NCBI GenBank assembly: GCA_030123805.1
Contig: JASJXV010000015.1
Span: 1-37,577, forward strand
From: Gammaproteobacteria bacterium
Lineage (GTDB): Bacteria; Pseudomonadota; Gammaproteobacteria; Pseudomonadales; Azotimanducaceae
Direction of reading: 5' to 3'
Length of the DNA: 37,577 bases
The notes below the pieces were generated by a model that made no database searches, was not told the origin of the DNA, and saw only the letters and a list, made by a program, of their open reading frames with translations. Both the position numbers and the translations under genes were made by a program. Positions 1 through 9,878 of this stretch are shown piece by piece. Positions within the stretch are counted from its first letter, which is position 1; each line of letters starts with the position of its first letter.

Positions 1-209
1 ATCTTTATTCCTCAACCGCGATATGTACTGATACTTACGCACCAGCTTATCAATACGACTGACACAAGAAAGACTGCCGTCAGAGACACAAAAAATATAC
101 CAGGTATATTCGCAGGCAATCCGGGACAATTCTACGCAGGCACTTTGCCCCCTATTCAGCTAATATACCTTTATCGCTTTCTGTAAACGATTAAAAGGCT
201 GCCCAACCA
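1..209. other. Left-edge intergenic stretch, no gene called
   Basis: I see no convincing coding frame in these bases on either strand. The last part is the upstream region of the epoxide hydrolase gene and presumably holds its promoter, but I cannot point to a clear -10/-35 pair. Confidence 0.4.
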
Positions 210-1163
210 ATGGATTTTGTATCGGTTAAGAATGGTGAAATCGGGCTGAATGTGGCGCTCAAAGGTAATGGACCACTGATACTCTGCGTGCATGGTTGGC
301 CGGAATTGTGGTATTCATGGCGGCACCAGATTGGCCATTTCGCTGACACCGGATACACGGTGGCCGCGATGGATGTGCGTGGCTATGGCGGCAGTTCAAA
401 GCCGGATGAGATCGCTGCCTATACACTAACGGAACTCACCTCCGATGTTGCTGCTGTGATTGATGAACTCGGCAGTGGCAGTGCAATTTTATTCGGCCAC
501 GATTGGGGGGCTCCCATCGTCTGGCATACAGCGCTACTTTATCCGCAGAAGGTCAGCGCAGTGGCGGGTTTAAGTGTCCCCTATTTCCCGCCGAGTGAGC
601 TCAGAATACTGGAACTCTGGCAACAGCTCTATGCTGACAGATTTTTCTATCAGCTCTATTTCCAGCAGGAGGGATTAGCCGAAGCTGAACTGGAAGCAGA
701 TGTTGCAGTGAGTCTTCGAAAAGCCTACTTCGCAATCTCCGGCGATGCCGATTTGGACCAATGGCTTGAGCCTAAACCCAAAGATGCCAGGCTACTCGAC
801 GGCTTGATTGATCCTGATCCATTCCCGGCCTGGATGAGTAAGGATGATCTGCAAGTCTATGTGGATGCTTTTACGGCAGGAGGATTTCGCGGTCCGATTA
901 ATCGTTATCGAGCGCAAGATCTGGATCATGAGCAACTCGTTGATCTGCATGGCGCAACTCTAACGCAACCCTCTTTCTTTGTTGGCGGGGAACGTGATGC
1001 CGTAAGACATTTTGTGCCGGGCAATGACGCCTATGCCGATCCGGGGATTGCCTGTGCGGATTTCAGAGGTTCTGTGATAATTCCCAACATAGGTCATTGG
1101 GTGCAGCAAGAAGCACCGGAACAAACCAACAAGGCATTGGGTGAATTTCTTGCCGGACTTTAG
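210..1163 (+). CDS. Epoxide hydrolase-type alpha/beta hydrolase
   Basis: A 317-residue alpha/beta hydrolase of the epoxide hydrolase branch. It probably opens epoxides to diols through an Asp-ester intermediate in the cytoplasm; no signal peptide is visible. The HGWPE oxyanion motif lies at residues 28-32. The nucleophile elbow is GHDWG (96-100), with Asp98 rather than Ser, which separates epoxide hydrolases from esterases. A lid region with FRGPINRYR supplies a candidate proton-donor Tyr near 233. Asp263 and His296 (NIGHW) complete the triad. Length is normal for the family. It converges with the MFS gene, with about 26 bases between the two stop codons. The natural substrate cannot be read from the sequence. 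Confidence 0.9.
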   Translation: MDFVSVKNGEIGLNVALKGNGPLILCVHGWPELWYSWRHQIGHFADTGYTVAAMDVRGYGGSSKPDEIAAYTLTELTSDVAAVIDELGSGSAILFGHDWGAPIVWHTALLYPQKVSAVAGLSVPYFPPSELRILELWQQLYADRFFYQLYFQQEGLAEAELEADVAVSLRKAYFAISGDADLDQWLEPKPKDARLLDGLIDPDPFPAWMSKDDLQVYVDAFTAGGFRGPINRYRAQDLDHEQLVDLHGATLTQPSFFVGGERDAVRHFVPGNDAYADPGIACADFRGSVIIPNIGHWVQQEAPEQTNKALGEFLAGL

Positions 1164-1189
1164 GCAACCACTGTTGGCAAACACTTTGA

Positions 1190-2389
1190 TTAATGTTTCA
1201 CAAGCGTCTCTTTAACAAACACAGCCATTATAAAAACACCCACAATACCCAGACCGGCTGAGAAGGTGAAGGCTGTCGCCAGCAGAAAAGTATTCGCTAT
1301 ATATCCCATGACGACAGGCCCGGCGAAAGAACCCGCGTCCCCAACCAGGCGCCACACACCCAGAAATTCTCCTCGCGCATGTGCGGGAGCAAAATCTGCC
1401 CCTAATGTCATGTTGATACCACTACCGAGTCCATTACCAAAACCAGCCAACATACTTGCCAATGACAGAGTAACAAAATCGTCGCTGAAGGGAATCAGGT
1501 ACAGAGCCAGGGCCAGAATCCCCAGGCAGGATATGGCTGAATATTTGCGTCCCCAGTTGTCCATTATGTATCCCACCGGAATAAACATCAGCAGATCTAT
1601 TGAAGCGGCCAGGCCAACAACTAAACCAATGTCGGCGGTATCCAGCCCAATTGATTCACCCCACAAAGGTATAAGCAGCTGTCTCCCTGCTCTCAATACT
1701 GTCAACAGTAAAATGGCAACTCCCGCTGTAGCGAATATTTTCCCGTGCCTGGAAAGGATATGCGGTATCAGGGCGAATATACCGGGTGAATCTTTGGAAT
1801 GACCTTTCTTATTACGCTTTACATTGATGACGACAAAAACAACCGCCATCAGTGCGGCCAGGCCAATACCGACAAAAACATAACTGAATCCAAATTGGTC
1901 TGCCACGAAACCACTGCAAACAGGTCCAATCAGATTACCGAATCGCTGCAATCCCGCCATGGTAGCAATGGCTTTACCGCGCTGCGAAATGTGCACAGCT
2001 TCCGTGATGTGTGCTAAACGCGCCAGTATCCAGGTAGCCATCGCACCACCGAAGCAGAATGCAATTAATGCCAATTGCCAGACAGAGCGGCATTGACTGG
2101 CCAGAAAACCCACCACTGCCATCACTGCAACGCCCATGAGCATGGTTTTCTTGTCACCTAATCGCGCCGTGAAATAACCGGCAGGAACATCCATCACCAT
2201 ATTGCCAAGACCGCGCATGGCAAATACCAGAGCAGCAACGGCCGGATTTGCGCCCATTTCCAATGCGAACAGGGGGATCATGAGCAGCACACTGCCCTGA
2301 CAAATTGCCATGAAAAACGAGGGCAAATAGACGGATAGCGCTATGGATCGATACATCTCCCTGGTGGAGACTGGTGCTGCTTCACTCAA
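1190..2389 (-). CDS. MFS transporter (12-TM, drug/efflux type)
   Basis: A 399-residue major facilitator with alternating hydrophobic segments typical of 12 TM helices. Motif A (GYFTARLGDKKTM) lies after the second helix, near residue 75, and similar sequence (GYIMDNWGRKYS) follows helix 8. The start used is TTG at 2389, preceded by AGAGGA about 10 bases away; an internal ATG at 2356 is the alternative and would still keep all helices. Related proteins export small drugs or move sugars and organic anions, and the substrate here is unknown. It converges on the epoxide hydrolase gene. No regulator is adjacent. Confidence 0.82.
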   Translation of the reverse strand: MSEAAPVSTREMYRSIALSVYLPSFFMAICQGSVLLMIPLFALEMGANPAVAALVFAMRGLGNMVMDVPAGYFTARLGDKKTMLMGVAVMAVVGFLASQCRSVWQLALIAFCFGGAMATWILARLAHITEAVHISQRGKAIATMAGLQRFGNLIGPVCSGFVADQFGFSYVFVGIGLAALMAVVFVVINVKRNKKGHSKDSPGIFALIPHILSRHGKIFATAGVAILLLTVLRAGRQLLIPLWGESIGLDTADIGLVVGLAASIDLLMFIPVGYIMDNWGRKYSAISCLGILALALYLIPFSDDFVTLSLASMLAGFGNGLGSGINMTLGADFAPAHARGEFLGVWRLVGDAGSFAGPVVMGYIANTFLLATAFTFSAGLGIVGVFIMAVFVKETLVKH

Positions 2390-2653
2390 GTGGCTGTGTC
2401 CTCTGGATCAATACGGCCTGATTCTCTACCATTTTTCTCTATGCACCCGTTCGTCCAGCGAGATACGCACACTGCTATTAACCTCTGGCGACTATTAACC
2501 TCTTACGATAACCGGGTTCTGAAATCTTCCGGTGCTGCTGATCATCCAGATCAAGTGAATGTAACCCTAACAGTCCATAGCAGAGCAGACTAGTCCACCC
2601 GCGATAGCACCGGCAATGACTTTGGTGTCAGAATCCGCGTATACCCCGCTCTC
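2390..2653. other. Intergenic, promoter side of the MFS gene
   Basis: The stretch lies between two minus-strand genes. The possible frames across it are short and not protein-like. It should carry the promoter for the downstream MFS gene, but no site is clear enough to mark. Confidence 0.3.
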
Positions 2654-3103
2654 TTACCTGCAATTGACTCTTTTTTCTGCCTCCAGCTTCCTGACTTGTT
2701 GATCCAACTCATTTGCTTCAGAAAGCTTGTAACCATGGCTTTTCTTGTCCTGTATCTTAGCCAGTTGCCGTGCCGCAAGAGCACAGTTCTGTTGTTTGAT
2801 TTTGTTGTTTTTCCTGATTTGACTGGAAATCTTTTTGCGCTGTTTGATACGGAAGTCCCGCGATGCAGCCATCCTTTGATCGAGATCTATGAGCGCCCGA
2901 TGTTCAGCTTCACTTAAACCTGTTGGCTCCAGTTTCCTGATTGTCACCGGTGAGGATAGTTTAATTTTTTGACCTGCCCCATTAGTACATTGTCGGTCGG
3001 TAAATAGCCACTTCCCGTCTCCCATTTGACAGCGGTAGATATCTGCTGATGATAGCGGAGCTGCCAGGAGCGACAAGATTACAACACAGTTCTTTAAATA
3101 CAT
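2654..3103 (-). CDS. Secreted DUF4124-type protein
   Basis: A 149-residue protein with a clear signal peptide: a hydrophobic core from about residue 7 to 18, with likely cleavage near SSA-D. The mature N-terminus IYRC..GDGKWLFTDRQC resembles the DUF4124 domain, a short Cys-containing periplasmic module (Y-x-C/W...D..G...aspartate/Tyr...C). A long charged, Lys/Arg/Gln-rich region likely to be coiled coil follows (about residues 70-145). A strong ribosome site (GGAGGA, 7 bases before ATG) supports the start at 3103. The function of the family is unknown; an envelope location is inferred from the signal peptide. Confidence 0.7.
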   Translation of the reverse strand: MYLKNCVVILSLLAAPLSSADIYRCQMGDGKWLFTDRQCTNGAGQKIKLSSPVTIRKLEPTGLSEAEHRALIDLDQRMAASRDFRIKQRKKISSQIRKNNKIKQQNCALAARQLAKIQDKKSHGYKLSEANELDQQVRKLEAEKRVNCR

Positions 3104-3535
3104 TCACGATTCCTCCCTGCTGTCGGGATGTCAATCATGAAAGGGAGAAGCGGATCTGTGAAGCAGCGATAACCCTCAATCTTTGTAGGAGATTTTCCTG
3201 CTGTCACCCATTTATTTGATTAGATGTATATCCAATCAGTTGTAACAGCAGTTCCTGGACGGCCCATGCCATATGTCACCCGTCACCAGGAGTTCCCGAA
3301 ACGCTGCGATATATTCGGTCAAACAACTATTGATCTAGTGGATTTCCGAAATCCTGGCAAATTCGAATGACTCCGCACCGATTCGGACCTGAATGCGGCA
3401 ACCTCATCAACAAACCTGCTCACTTTCTGCACTGCATTGGACTGTGCCTACTATTCCGGCTACATTGCCATAGTCGTCAGGCATCGCATAGATCAACATG
3501 CGTGTGGTTGGATCATCCTTATAAAGAGGTCAACT
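3104..3535. other. 432-bp intergenic region, no clear gene
   Basis: This region separates divergent genes. Short open frames on the plus strand (for example 3367-3579) overlap the next gene out of frame and do not look like proteins. It should hold the promoters of both flanking genes. Some of it may be decayed coding sequence, as the gene to the right is itself a remnant, but I cannot assign it. Confidence 0.3.
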
Positions 3536-3838
3536 ATGAAACGGACTGTTTTACTAATGCTGCTCTTGCTGCCGGTTAAATTACTGGCGGGGTCGGTAGA
3601 CGCAGAAGCCAGGAACATCTTTCTGCTGACCCTGGATGGTTTGCGATGGCAAGAAGTATTTCGCGGTCTCGATGAATCTCTGGCTGGAAACCGCAAATAC
3701 AACGAACGTCTGGTTACCACAGGTGATGAGTGTCTTACTTCCAATCGAATTGCCGCAACATTACTGAAATTGTTGGGAGAAAAATACGAGCTTTTCAATC
3801 CAGATATGGGTCCGCCAATGCAGGAATTCTTAAAGTAG
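3536..3838 (+). pseudogene. Alkaline phosphatase-superfamily gene with large in-frame internal deletion
   Basis: A 100-codon frame starts at ATG 3536 after an AAAGAGG ribosome site. It has a signal peptide (about residues 1-19), then NIFLLTLDGLRWQEVFRG. That is the metal-binding N-terminal strand of alkaline phosphatase/sulfatase-type enzymes (the Asp of TLDG is a metal ligand). After only about 40 residues it reads SNRIAATLLKLLGEKY..FNPDMGPP, which looks like the extreme C-terminus of the same family. Full-length members have roughly 350-500 residues, so most of the fold, including the catalytic Thr/Ser and other metal ligands, is missing. The frame is still open, so a short secreted peptide could be made, but it cannot be an active phosphatase. 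An upstream in-frame start at 3437 has no ribosome site. Confidence 0.65.
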
Positions 3839-3880
3839 CAATTGTTGCGGGCTCCGGGTGACGGCGATAAAAGAGGGCTG

Positions 3881-5218
3881 ATGTTTTACACAATAGAAGA
3901 TAACAAAAAAATACCACTGTCGGATGCAGGTAATCGGCGGTTGCTCAGATGGCGCACATCAACCTTCTGGGTTATGTTAGTCGGTTACGTTGGTTACTAT
4001 TTGTGCCGAGGTAATCTTGCAGCTGCATTTCCCTTGCTAGAACAGGAATTTGGATATTCAAATACTCAGCTAGGTATGATCGCGGCGATCTCTGAAATTG
4101 CCTATGCAGTAGGAAAGTTTATCAACGGCCCGCTTGCCGACAAGATTGGCGGCAGACGAATATTCCTGATCGGCATGGCTGGCGCAATCTTTTGGAATAT
4201 CGTTTTTTCACTATCGGCAAGCTTAACCGCATTTATTGTTGTGTGGTGTTGTTGCCGCTACTTCCTATCCATGGGTTGGGGGGGCCTCATAAAAACAATA
4301 GGTAACTGGTATCCCTCGGATCGAAACGGTACCGTGATGGGTTTAATCAGTATCAACTTCCAGTTTGGAGGAGTGGCCGCAGCCTTGTTCGCGGGCTTTT
4401 TAGTCGCTCAGGGTGTTGGCTGGCAGGGGATCTTTATTTATCCAGCAATGGTGCTGAGTGTTATATGGGTTTGGTCCTACTTCAGTTCCAGATATGCTCC
4501 CAACGATGTGATCCCTGGAGCAACAATCGGAAAAAGCAAAACAGGAAAGAAACAGCTTGCAGACTATGGCGATGAATCAAAAACGGAGATAAAAACCATA
4601 CTGAGAACCCTGCTCGGTATGAGTATTTATCGGCAGCTCCTGGTGTTCAGCTTTCTAACAACCTTACTGCGTTCCGTTTTCTTTTTTTGGACGCCTAAAT
4701 TTTTATTCGACATGGGGCTTGGCGCGAGTAGCGCTATTTTAAAATCGGCCATATTCCCTTTGCTCGGCGTACTGGGGACTGTTCTTATCGGCTGGTACAC
4801 GGATCATTATGCCCGGAATGGCGATCGCGCCCGTATGATGTGGATGATGTTGTCCTGCCTGGTTGTAAGTATCCTGGCGATTGCCGTTCTAAGTGCATCC
4901 GCTGCTCCAAACTTCGATCTGATACTTGTGTTCCTGGGCGCCAGTGGTTTTTTCCTCCTGGGACCTTATTCCATGAGCGCCGGATGTCTCACGCTTGACA
5001 TTGCTGGAGCAAAAGGCGCAGGTTCCTGTACCGGCATCATTGATGGTATAGGTTATATTGGTGGTGCGATTGCAGCCTTTTCAGCAGGCGTCATGTCTGA
5101 CTATTTAGGTTGGTCACAGGTATTCCTGGTGCTTTCGGTGTTCGCCCTGATTTCTACCTTGAGCGCTTATTTCATGAGCAGACAGTTCCAGAAGATGGCC
5201 CCGGAGGTGATTTTGTGA
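3881..5218 (+). CDS. OPA-type MFS transporter (GlpT/UhpT-like)
   Basis: A 445-residue, 12-TM carrier. The N-terminal segment GYYLCRGNLAAAFPLL, followed by GKFINGPLADKIGGRR, matches the organophosphate:phosphate antiporter branch of the MFS. Members include the GlpT and UhpT sugar/glycerol phosphate carriers and their regulatory relatives. ATG at 3881 follows AAGAGGG; an upstream in-frame TTG at 3842 would add 13 polar residues and is less likely. It begins 42 bases after the remnant phosphatase gene on the same strand. The two may once have formed a unit handling a phosphorylated compound (inference). The gene ends in TGA. Confidence 0.78.
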   Translation: MFYTIEDNKKIPLSDAGNRRLLRWRTSTFWVMLVGYVGYYLCRGNLAAAFPLLEQEFGYSNTQLGMIAAISEIAYAVGKFINGPLADKIGGRRIFLIGMAGAIFWNIVFSLSASLTAFIVVWCCCRYFLSMGWGGLIKTIGNWYPSDRNGTVMGLISINFQFGGVAAALFAGFLVAQGVGWQGIFIYPAMVLSVIWVWSYFSSRYAPNDVIPGATIGKSKTGKKQLADYGDESKTEIKTILRTLLGMSIYRQLLVFSFLTTLLRSVFFFWTPKFLFDMGLGASSAILKSAIFPLLGVLGTVLIGWYTDHYARNGDRARMMWMMLSCLVVSILAIAVLSASAAPNFDLILVFLGASGFFLLGPYSMSAGCLTLDIAGAKGAGSCTGIIDGIGYIGGAIAAFSAGVMSDYLGWSQVFLVLSVFALISTLSAYFMSRQFQKMAPEVIL

Positions 5219-5347
5219 TGCTCACCAGAACCGCACAGGGTTCAGTCAATTCCCAACCAGCCACAGCCGCACCACTGCTACCGGATATCACCCGCTTTTT
5301 CCCTTTTGGTAAAGATTGAGCTCTGACAGGCCGGTCCGCAACTATCG

Positions 5348-6349
5348 TCAGGCGCGATGATTATCCACTTTTCGATTCCGTGCTTGCTGCATGTTCAACA
5401 TATCATGAGGAAACCCCAATTCAATCTGGCTGATCTCATTGAGTCGCGACATCTGCTCATCTGTTAGCTCAAATTCCAGGCATCCCAGATTGTCCTGCAA
5501 CTGTTGTGCATCACGTGCACCAACCAGCGGCACTATCACGCCTTCACCCTGCCTGACCCAATTCAGCGCAACCTGGGTGGGTGATCGGCCTATCTCCTGA
5601 GCAAGATTCACCACCTCCTGGGCAATCGTAAGGGACTGATCGGATATCTGACCCCGCATAGCTGCGCGGCCTTTTGCTTTTGGGTCAGCATTGTATTTGC
5701 CTGACAAAATACCAGAGCCGACACATCCCCAGGGCGTAACCGCAAGATCCAACGCCTTGGCCATAGGCATCAATTCCCTTTCCACGGTTCTGTCTATCAG
5801 ACTATAGCGGATCTGCAGACCCACAAATTTAGACCACCCGCGCCACTCCGCCAGAGTATTTGCCTGCGCTACGACCCAGGCAGGTGAGTCGGAGACACCG
5901 ACATATAGCACCTTCCCCATGCTCACAAGATCATCCAGTCCACGCATGACCTCCTCTATGGGTGTCATGAAGTCTCTGGAATGAATCCAATACAGATCAA
6001 TGTAGTCGGTTTTAAGCCTTTTAAGACTCGCATCAACAGCTTCCATCATGGTCTTGCGGCTATTGCCCCAGGCGTTCACATCCCGGCCTCTTGTTGGGCC
6101 GGTAAACTTGGTAGCCAATACAACTCGTTCTCTTTCATCGGCAATGAATTCAGCGAGAAACTCTTCACTCCGGCCTCCGGCATAGACGTTAGCCGTGTCA
6201 ATGAAATTGCCGCCAGATTCCCTGAAAAGATCATAGACCTTACGACTCTCTTCGATCTCGACGCCTATTTCTTCAGCACCAAAAGTCATTGCCCCCAACG
6301 CCAGTTCAGAAACCCTGAGACCGCTATTACCCAATAGTTTGTATCTCAT
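5348..6349 (-). CDS. Aldo/keto reductase
   Basis: A 333-residue NADPH-dependent aldo/keto reductase of the cytosolic TIM-barrel family. It is of the type that resembles potassium-channel beta subunits and YajO/Tas-like reductases. The catalytic tetrad is visible: Asp51 and Tyr56 (DTANVY), Lys81 (ATKF) and His123 (YWIHS). The C-terminal half has the cofactor-binding region (VGARDAQQLQDNL). AGAGGG lies just upstream of the ATG at 6349. It probably reduces aldehydes or ketones, and the substrate is unknown. It stands alone between convergent and codirectional genes. Confidence 0.9.
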   Translation of the reverse strand: MRYKLLGNSGLRVSELALGAMTFGAEEIGVEIEESRKVYDLFRESGGNFIDTANVYAGGRSEEFLAEFIADERERVVLATKFTGPTRGRDVNAWGNSRKTMMEAVDASLKRLKTDYIDLYWIHSRDFMTPIEEVMRGLDDLVSMGKVLYVGVSDSPAWVVAQANTLAEWRGWSKFVGLQIRYSLIDRTVERELMPMAKALDLAVTPWGCVGSGILSGKYNADPKAKGRAAMRGQISDQSLTIAQEVVNLAQEIGRSPTQVALNWVRQGEGVIVPLVGARDAQQLQDNLGCLEFELTDEQMSRLNEISQIELGFPHDMLNMQQARNRKVDNHRA

Positions 6350-6506
6350 ATCACAACCCTCTTACCTATAGATGAAGTTTTCAGATCCCCTGGAATCGAA
6401 TACCAGGACATCAAGAATTCGGTGAAGCACCCCACGGAAGTATCTTTATACTCAATCCTGTTGCATATTGCAGCAATGATTATTGTAACCTGGTCCCAAT
6501 TTCACC

Positions 6507-8477
6507 TTACTCTAACTGTTTCTTATTGGCTTTTTTGTTGCCGTACTTGCGGTGCTCTTTAGCGTATTTGGGTGCTGTAATACCCTTCAGCTCGCTGGGA
6601 AGCGTTACTTTACTCTGCTGTATCAATACATGAAGCGTTGCAGTCAGTGGATCCATAAAATGAGCATAGCTGATCTTCTGTGAACTGATGCCATCCAGTT
6701 CCAGTTCCCAATGGGATGTCATATCAGGCGTTGTTGCCGTCTCGGGCAGGACTTGAATTAGACCACGACCGGCAGCCGTGCTCTTGATCTGCTTCGCCTT
6801 GCCTCGACCCTCACGCACCAGGAATCCACGCTTGAATAACAATTCCAGGATTCCCGCTCGGGTCGCTTCGGTTCCCAGGCCATCGGTCTCTTTCAGTATC
6901 CTGCGCACTTCAGGATCAGTCACGTATCGTGAGATACCCGTCATGGCAGCCAACAGGGTTGCATCCGTGAAATATGCGGGTGCATGGGTGTGTTTCTCCA
7001 GTAATTCGCCTTTCAGGCAATGCAGGTTTTCGCCTTTCTTAAGTGCTGGCCATTCTCGCTGTTCCCCGGATGGCTGATCTTCCACACCTGCCTGGAACAA
7101 TACCTTCCAACCTAAACTGAGTGGCTGTCTTGCGGAAGCGACAAATAGCCCTCCTGCAATGATGATCTCTGCACGACTGTCCGTATATTCATGCACTGGA
7201 AAAAACTGGCAGAGATATTGTCTGGCAATTAATTCATAAAGCTGTCTCTCAGTTTTACTGAGTTTGCTCAGGTCACATTTCTTCCGGGTAGGGATTATTG
7301 CATGATGGGCTTGTATCTTTTTGTCATTCCAGGCCTTGCTTTTCCTGCCAGCATCCGCGTCGCCGATAGAGGATTTCAAAGCTCTAATTCCATCGCTGGG
7401 TTCTGCCATATCGCAGTTGTGATTGATTGCATCGATGACCGCAGACGCCTCCTTTAAATGCCCGTTGGGAAGGTAGCGGCAGTCAGATCGAGGATAGGTC
7501 ACTAACTTATGTCGTTCGTACAAGGCCTGACAGGTATCCAGAACCAGCTTCGCATGCATGCCAAAGATCCTCGCCGCATCAATCTGCAAAGACGACAGGT
7601 TGTAGGGTAGTGGTGGTGATTGCTTTCGCTTTTTCCTCTCGACAGATACTACATGGGCTGGCTTATCTGCTATACGGCCTACAACATTTTCAGCGAGGCG
7701 CCTGTTCAGTACTCGCCCTTCTTCATCCATATAAGGTGTACAGGCTTCGCTGGGCTGCCATTTTGCGCTGAAGGATTCTTTCCTTGTTGTGCGCAAGTGA
7801 GCCAATACTTCAAAGTAAGGTTTCGAAACAAAGGCTTCAATTTCCCGGTCGCGACGCACCACCAAACCCAAAACCGGAGTCTGTACCCGACCGACCGACA
7901 ACAATCCGTCGTAACCCACTTTACGCCCTTGCAGTGTATAAGCACGGGTCATATTGATGCCATACAACCAGTCGGCACGGGAACGGGCCAGAGCCGAAGT
8001 CGAAAGGGCTGAAAAATCTTTATTCAATTTCAGTTGCTGCAAGGCGCGTTGCACGGCGTCAGGATTCAGATCGTTAATCAGACAACGCTGGATATTGTCT
8101 CGCTTGTCACCGGGGACTCCTGCGTATTCAATTACCTGATCCACAAGTAACTGCCCTTCCCGATCCGGATCGCCTACATGAACAAGCTGTTCTGCCTGTT
8201 TAATCAATTTCTTTATCACAGCAAGCTGTTTCCTGGTTTTCTTTTTGGGAACCAGCTGCCACTGCAGCGGAATTATGGGCAGATCCTCGAGACGCCACTT
8301 TTTGTAACTGGGATCATAGGCTTCGGGCTCTGCCTGCTCCAGCAAGTGACCAATACACCAGGTGATGCAATCTCCGTTGCTAACGCGGATATAGCCATCT
8401 TCTTTTTTTTGAGGCCTCGGCAGCACATCGGCGATGGCACGACCCAGACTTGGTTTCTCAGCGATAAAGAGTTTCAT
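6507..8477 (-). CDS. topB: DNA topoisomerase III
   Basis: A 656-residue type IA topoisomerase that relaxes negatively supercoiled DNA and decatenates replicating or recombining chromosomes. The N-terminus MKLFIAEKPSLGRAIADVLP is the classic TopB start, so ATG 8477 was chosen over an in-frame start 14 codons upstream. The Toprim acidic motif GDPDREGQ lies at about 102-109. The catalytic tyrosine in TYPRSD falls at residue 328, the same number as in E. coli TopB. Length is close to the E. coli enzyme (653). The C-terminus is Lys-rich (KYGNKKANKKQ). This chromosomal housekeeping-type gene has no plasmid transfer genes around it. Confidence 0.95.
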   Translation of the reverse strand: MKLFIAEKPSLGRAIADVLPRPQKKEDGYIRVSNGDCITWCIGHLLEQAEPEAYDPSYKKWRLEDLPIIPLQWQLVPKKKTRKQLAVIKKLIKQAEQLVHVGDPDREGQLLVDQVIEYAGVPGDKRDNIQRCLINDLNPDAVQRALQQLKLNKDFSALSTSALARSRADWLYGINMTRAYTLQGRKVGYDGLLSVGRVQTPVLGLVVRRDREIEAFVSKPYFEVLAHLRTTRKESFSAKWQPSEACTPYMDEEGRVLNRRLAENVVGRIADKPAHVVSVERKKRKQSPPLPYNLSSLQIDAARIFGMHAKLVLDTCQALYERHKLVTYPRSDCRYLPNGHLKEASAVIDAINHNCDMAEPSDGIRALKSSIGDADAGRKSKAWNDKKIQAHHAIIPTRKKCDLSKLSKTERQLYELIARQYLCQFFPVHEYTDSRAEIIIAGGLFVASARQPLSLGWKVLFQAGVEDQPSGEQREWPALKKGENLHCLKGELLEKHTHAPAYFTDATLLAAMTGISRYVTDPEVRRILKETDGLGTEATRAGILELLFKRGFLVREGRGKAKQIKSTAAGRGLIQVLPETATTPDMTSHWELELDGISSQKISYAHFMDPLTATLHVLIQQSKVTLPSELKGITAPKYAKEHRKYGNKKANKKQLE

Positions 8478-8657
8478 GGCTATCTTAGGATACTGTATAA
8501 ATGCACAGCCATCCAACACAAAAACATCTGCAGAGACTAATTTCAGACCAGATCAATCTTCCTCTTCCGACATGCCTTGCAGACACTGGCGTGATTTCCC
8601 TTATGTCCACTCTCCCTGTATGCTGCGTCTCCTTTTTGAAATCCACGCGTTAAATCA

Positions 8658-9878
8658 ATGAAACCACTGCACTACTACCTTGTCGGCACTGGAGGCTGGT
8701 TCTTTGCATTCGGCATTCAGTCGGTGGTTTTCGCCTGGCTGGTCACCATGGTGCTGCATGAATCCCCTGGCATGGTTGGCATGGCTCAGATGTCTTTGCT
8801 GATCCCTGCAACTCTCTTCATGTTGATCGGGGGAAGCCTTTCAGATCGCTACGGTGGACGGAGGGTAGCCCTTGTCGCACAGACGGCAGCCGCAATAGCA
8901 CCTCTGTATCTGATTGCGATGGTGCTAACGGAAAGGCTGGACTACAGCAGCATTATTATATTTGCGGTGATGATGGGTTGTGCCCAGGCATTTGTTACCC
9001 CTGCCCGGGATGGCCTGCTTAATCAGGTTGCCGATGGCAAGATCCAGCGCCGTGTGCTCCAGACCAGCATGACCCAGTTCGGTGTCCAAATGCTGGGTTT
9101 TATCGCCGCATCTTTCGCCGATCGCACCGGCGCCGCATTCATCCTGATGGTTCAGGTTGCTGCAATCCTCACCGGTTCGTACGCTTTTTACAAACTGGAT
9201 ATTCCGAACCCGTCGCCAACGAGATCGACCCGGAGTCTGATAAGGGAAGTGGCAGGTTCAATTGTGGAAGGCTATCGGAGCGTAATTGCGTCACCATCCA
9301 TGCGTGCTGTCGTGATACAGAATTGTGCCATGGGCATTTTTTTCATGGGATCCTACATAGTGACTTTACCTCTGCTGGTACGGGAAATTTACGCAGGTTC
9401 CGCATCTGAATTGTCCTGGATGAACGCAGCCAACGCGCTGGGATTAGTGCTCACTATCACGGTTTTGCTTCGATTTGGTGGTTTGCGCCGGCAGGGACGC
9501 GCACTGATAGTGGCTCATGGTATCGGCTCAGTGGCATTGGCCAGCGCCGGTCTGGGTCTGGGTTTTATGCCCGTGGTCGCATGCGTATTCGCCTGGGGAG
9601 CTTGCGGTGGTATCGCCATGACTATGGCTCGCACCATAATGCAGGAACAGGCCCCTGAAGGACAGCGGGGTCGTATGATGGCCTTCTTCTCTTTCTCGTT
9701 TATGGGTTCTGGTCCCATTGGTGCGGTTTTCAGTGGTTTTCTGGTCGATCAGGTAGGCCCTGAAACGGCTCTGATGATCTCTTCTGCTCTTATGTTTGGC
9801 GTTATGGCCGTGATAGGTCTTACAACCAGCCTGTGGCGTCTTGATTCCAGTGAGATACACGCAAATTCAGGCACTTGA
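8658..9878 (+). CDS. MFS transporter, EntS/DHA3-like exporter
   Basis: A 406-residue, 12-TM MFS protein. GGSLSDRYGGRRVAL after helix 2 is motif A, and the overall pattern resembles the MFS_3 group that includes the siderophore exporter EntS and macrolide exporters. ATG at 8658 has no strong ribosome site. It is divergent from topB with about 180 bases between. The cargo is unknown; no siderophore synthesis or antibiotic genes are nearby. It ends with TGA, one of several normal uses of this stop in the window. Confidence 0.82.
   Translation: MKPLHYYLVGTGGWFFAFGIQSVVFAWLVTMVLHESPGMVGMAQMSLLIPATLFMLIGGSLSDRYGGRRVALVAQTAAAIAPLYLIAMVLTERLDYSSIIIFAVMMGCAQAFVTPARDGLLNQVADGKIQRRVLQTSMTQFGVQMLGFIAASFADRTGAAFILMVQVAAILTGSYAFYKLDIPNPSPTRSTRSLIREVAGSIVEGYRSVIASPSMRAVVIQNCAMGIFFMGSYIVTLPLLVREIYAGSASELSWMNAANALGLVLTITVLLRFGGLRRQGRALIVAHGIGSVALASAGLGLGFMPVVACVFAWGACGGIAMTMARTIMQEQAPEGQRGRMMAFFSFSFMGSGPIGAVFSGFLVDQVGPETALMISSALMFGVMAVIGLTTSLWRLDSSEIHANSGT

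Noticed and set aside
3367-3579. Frame spanning the gap before the phosphatase remnant
   Set aside because: It runs out of frame into the remnant gene, has no ribosome site, and its composition is not protein-like.
5110-5319. Short frame overlapping the end of the OPA-type carrier
   Set aside because: It overlaps a well-supported gene in another frame and its product resembles nothing.
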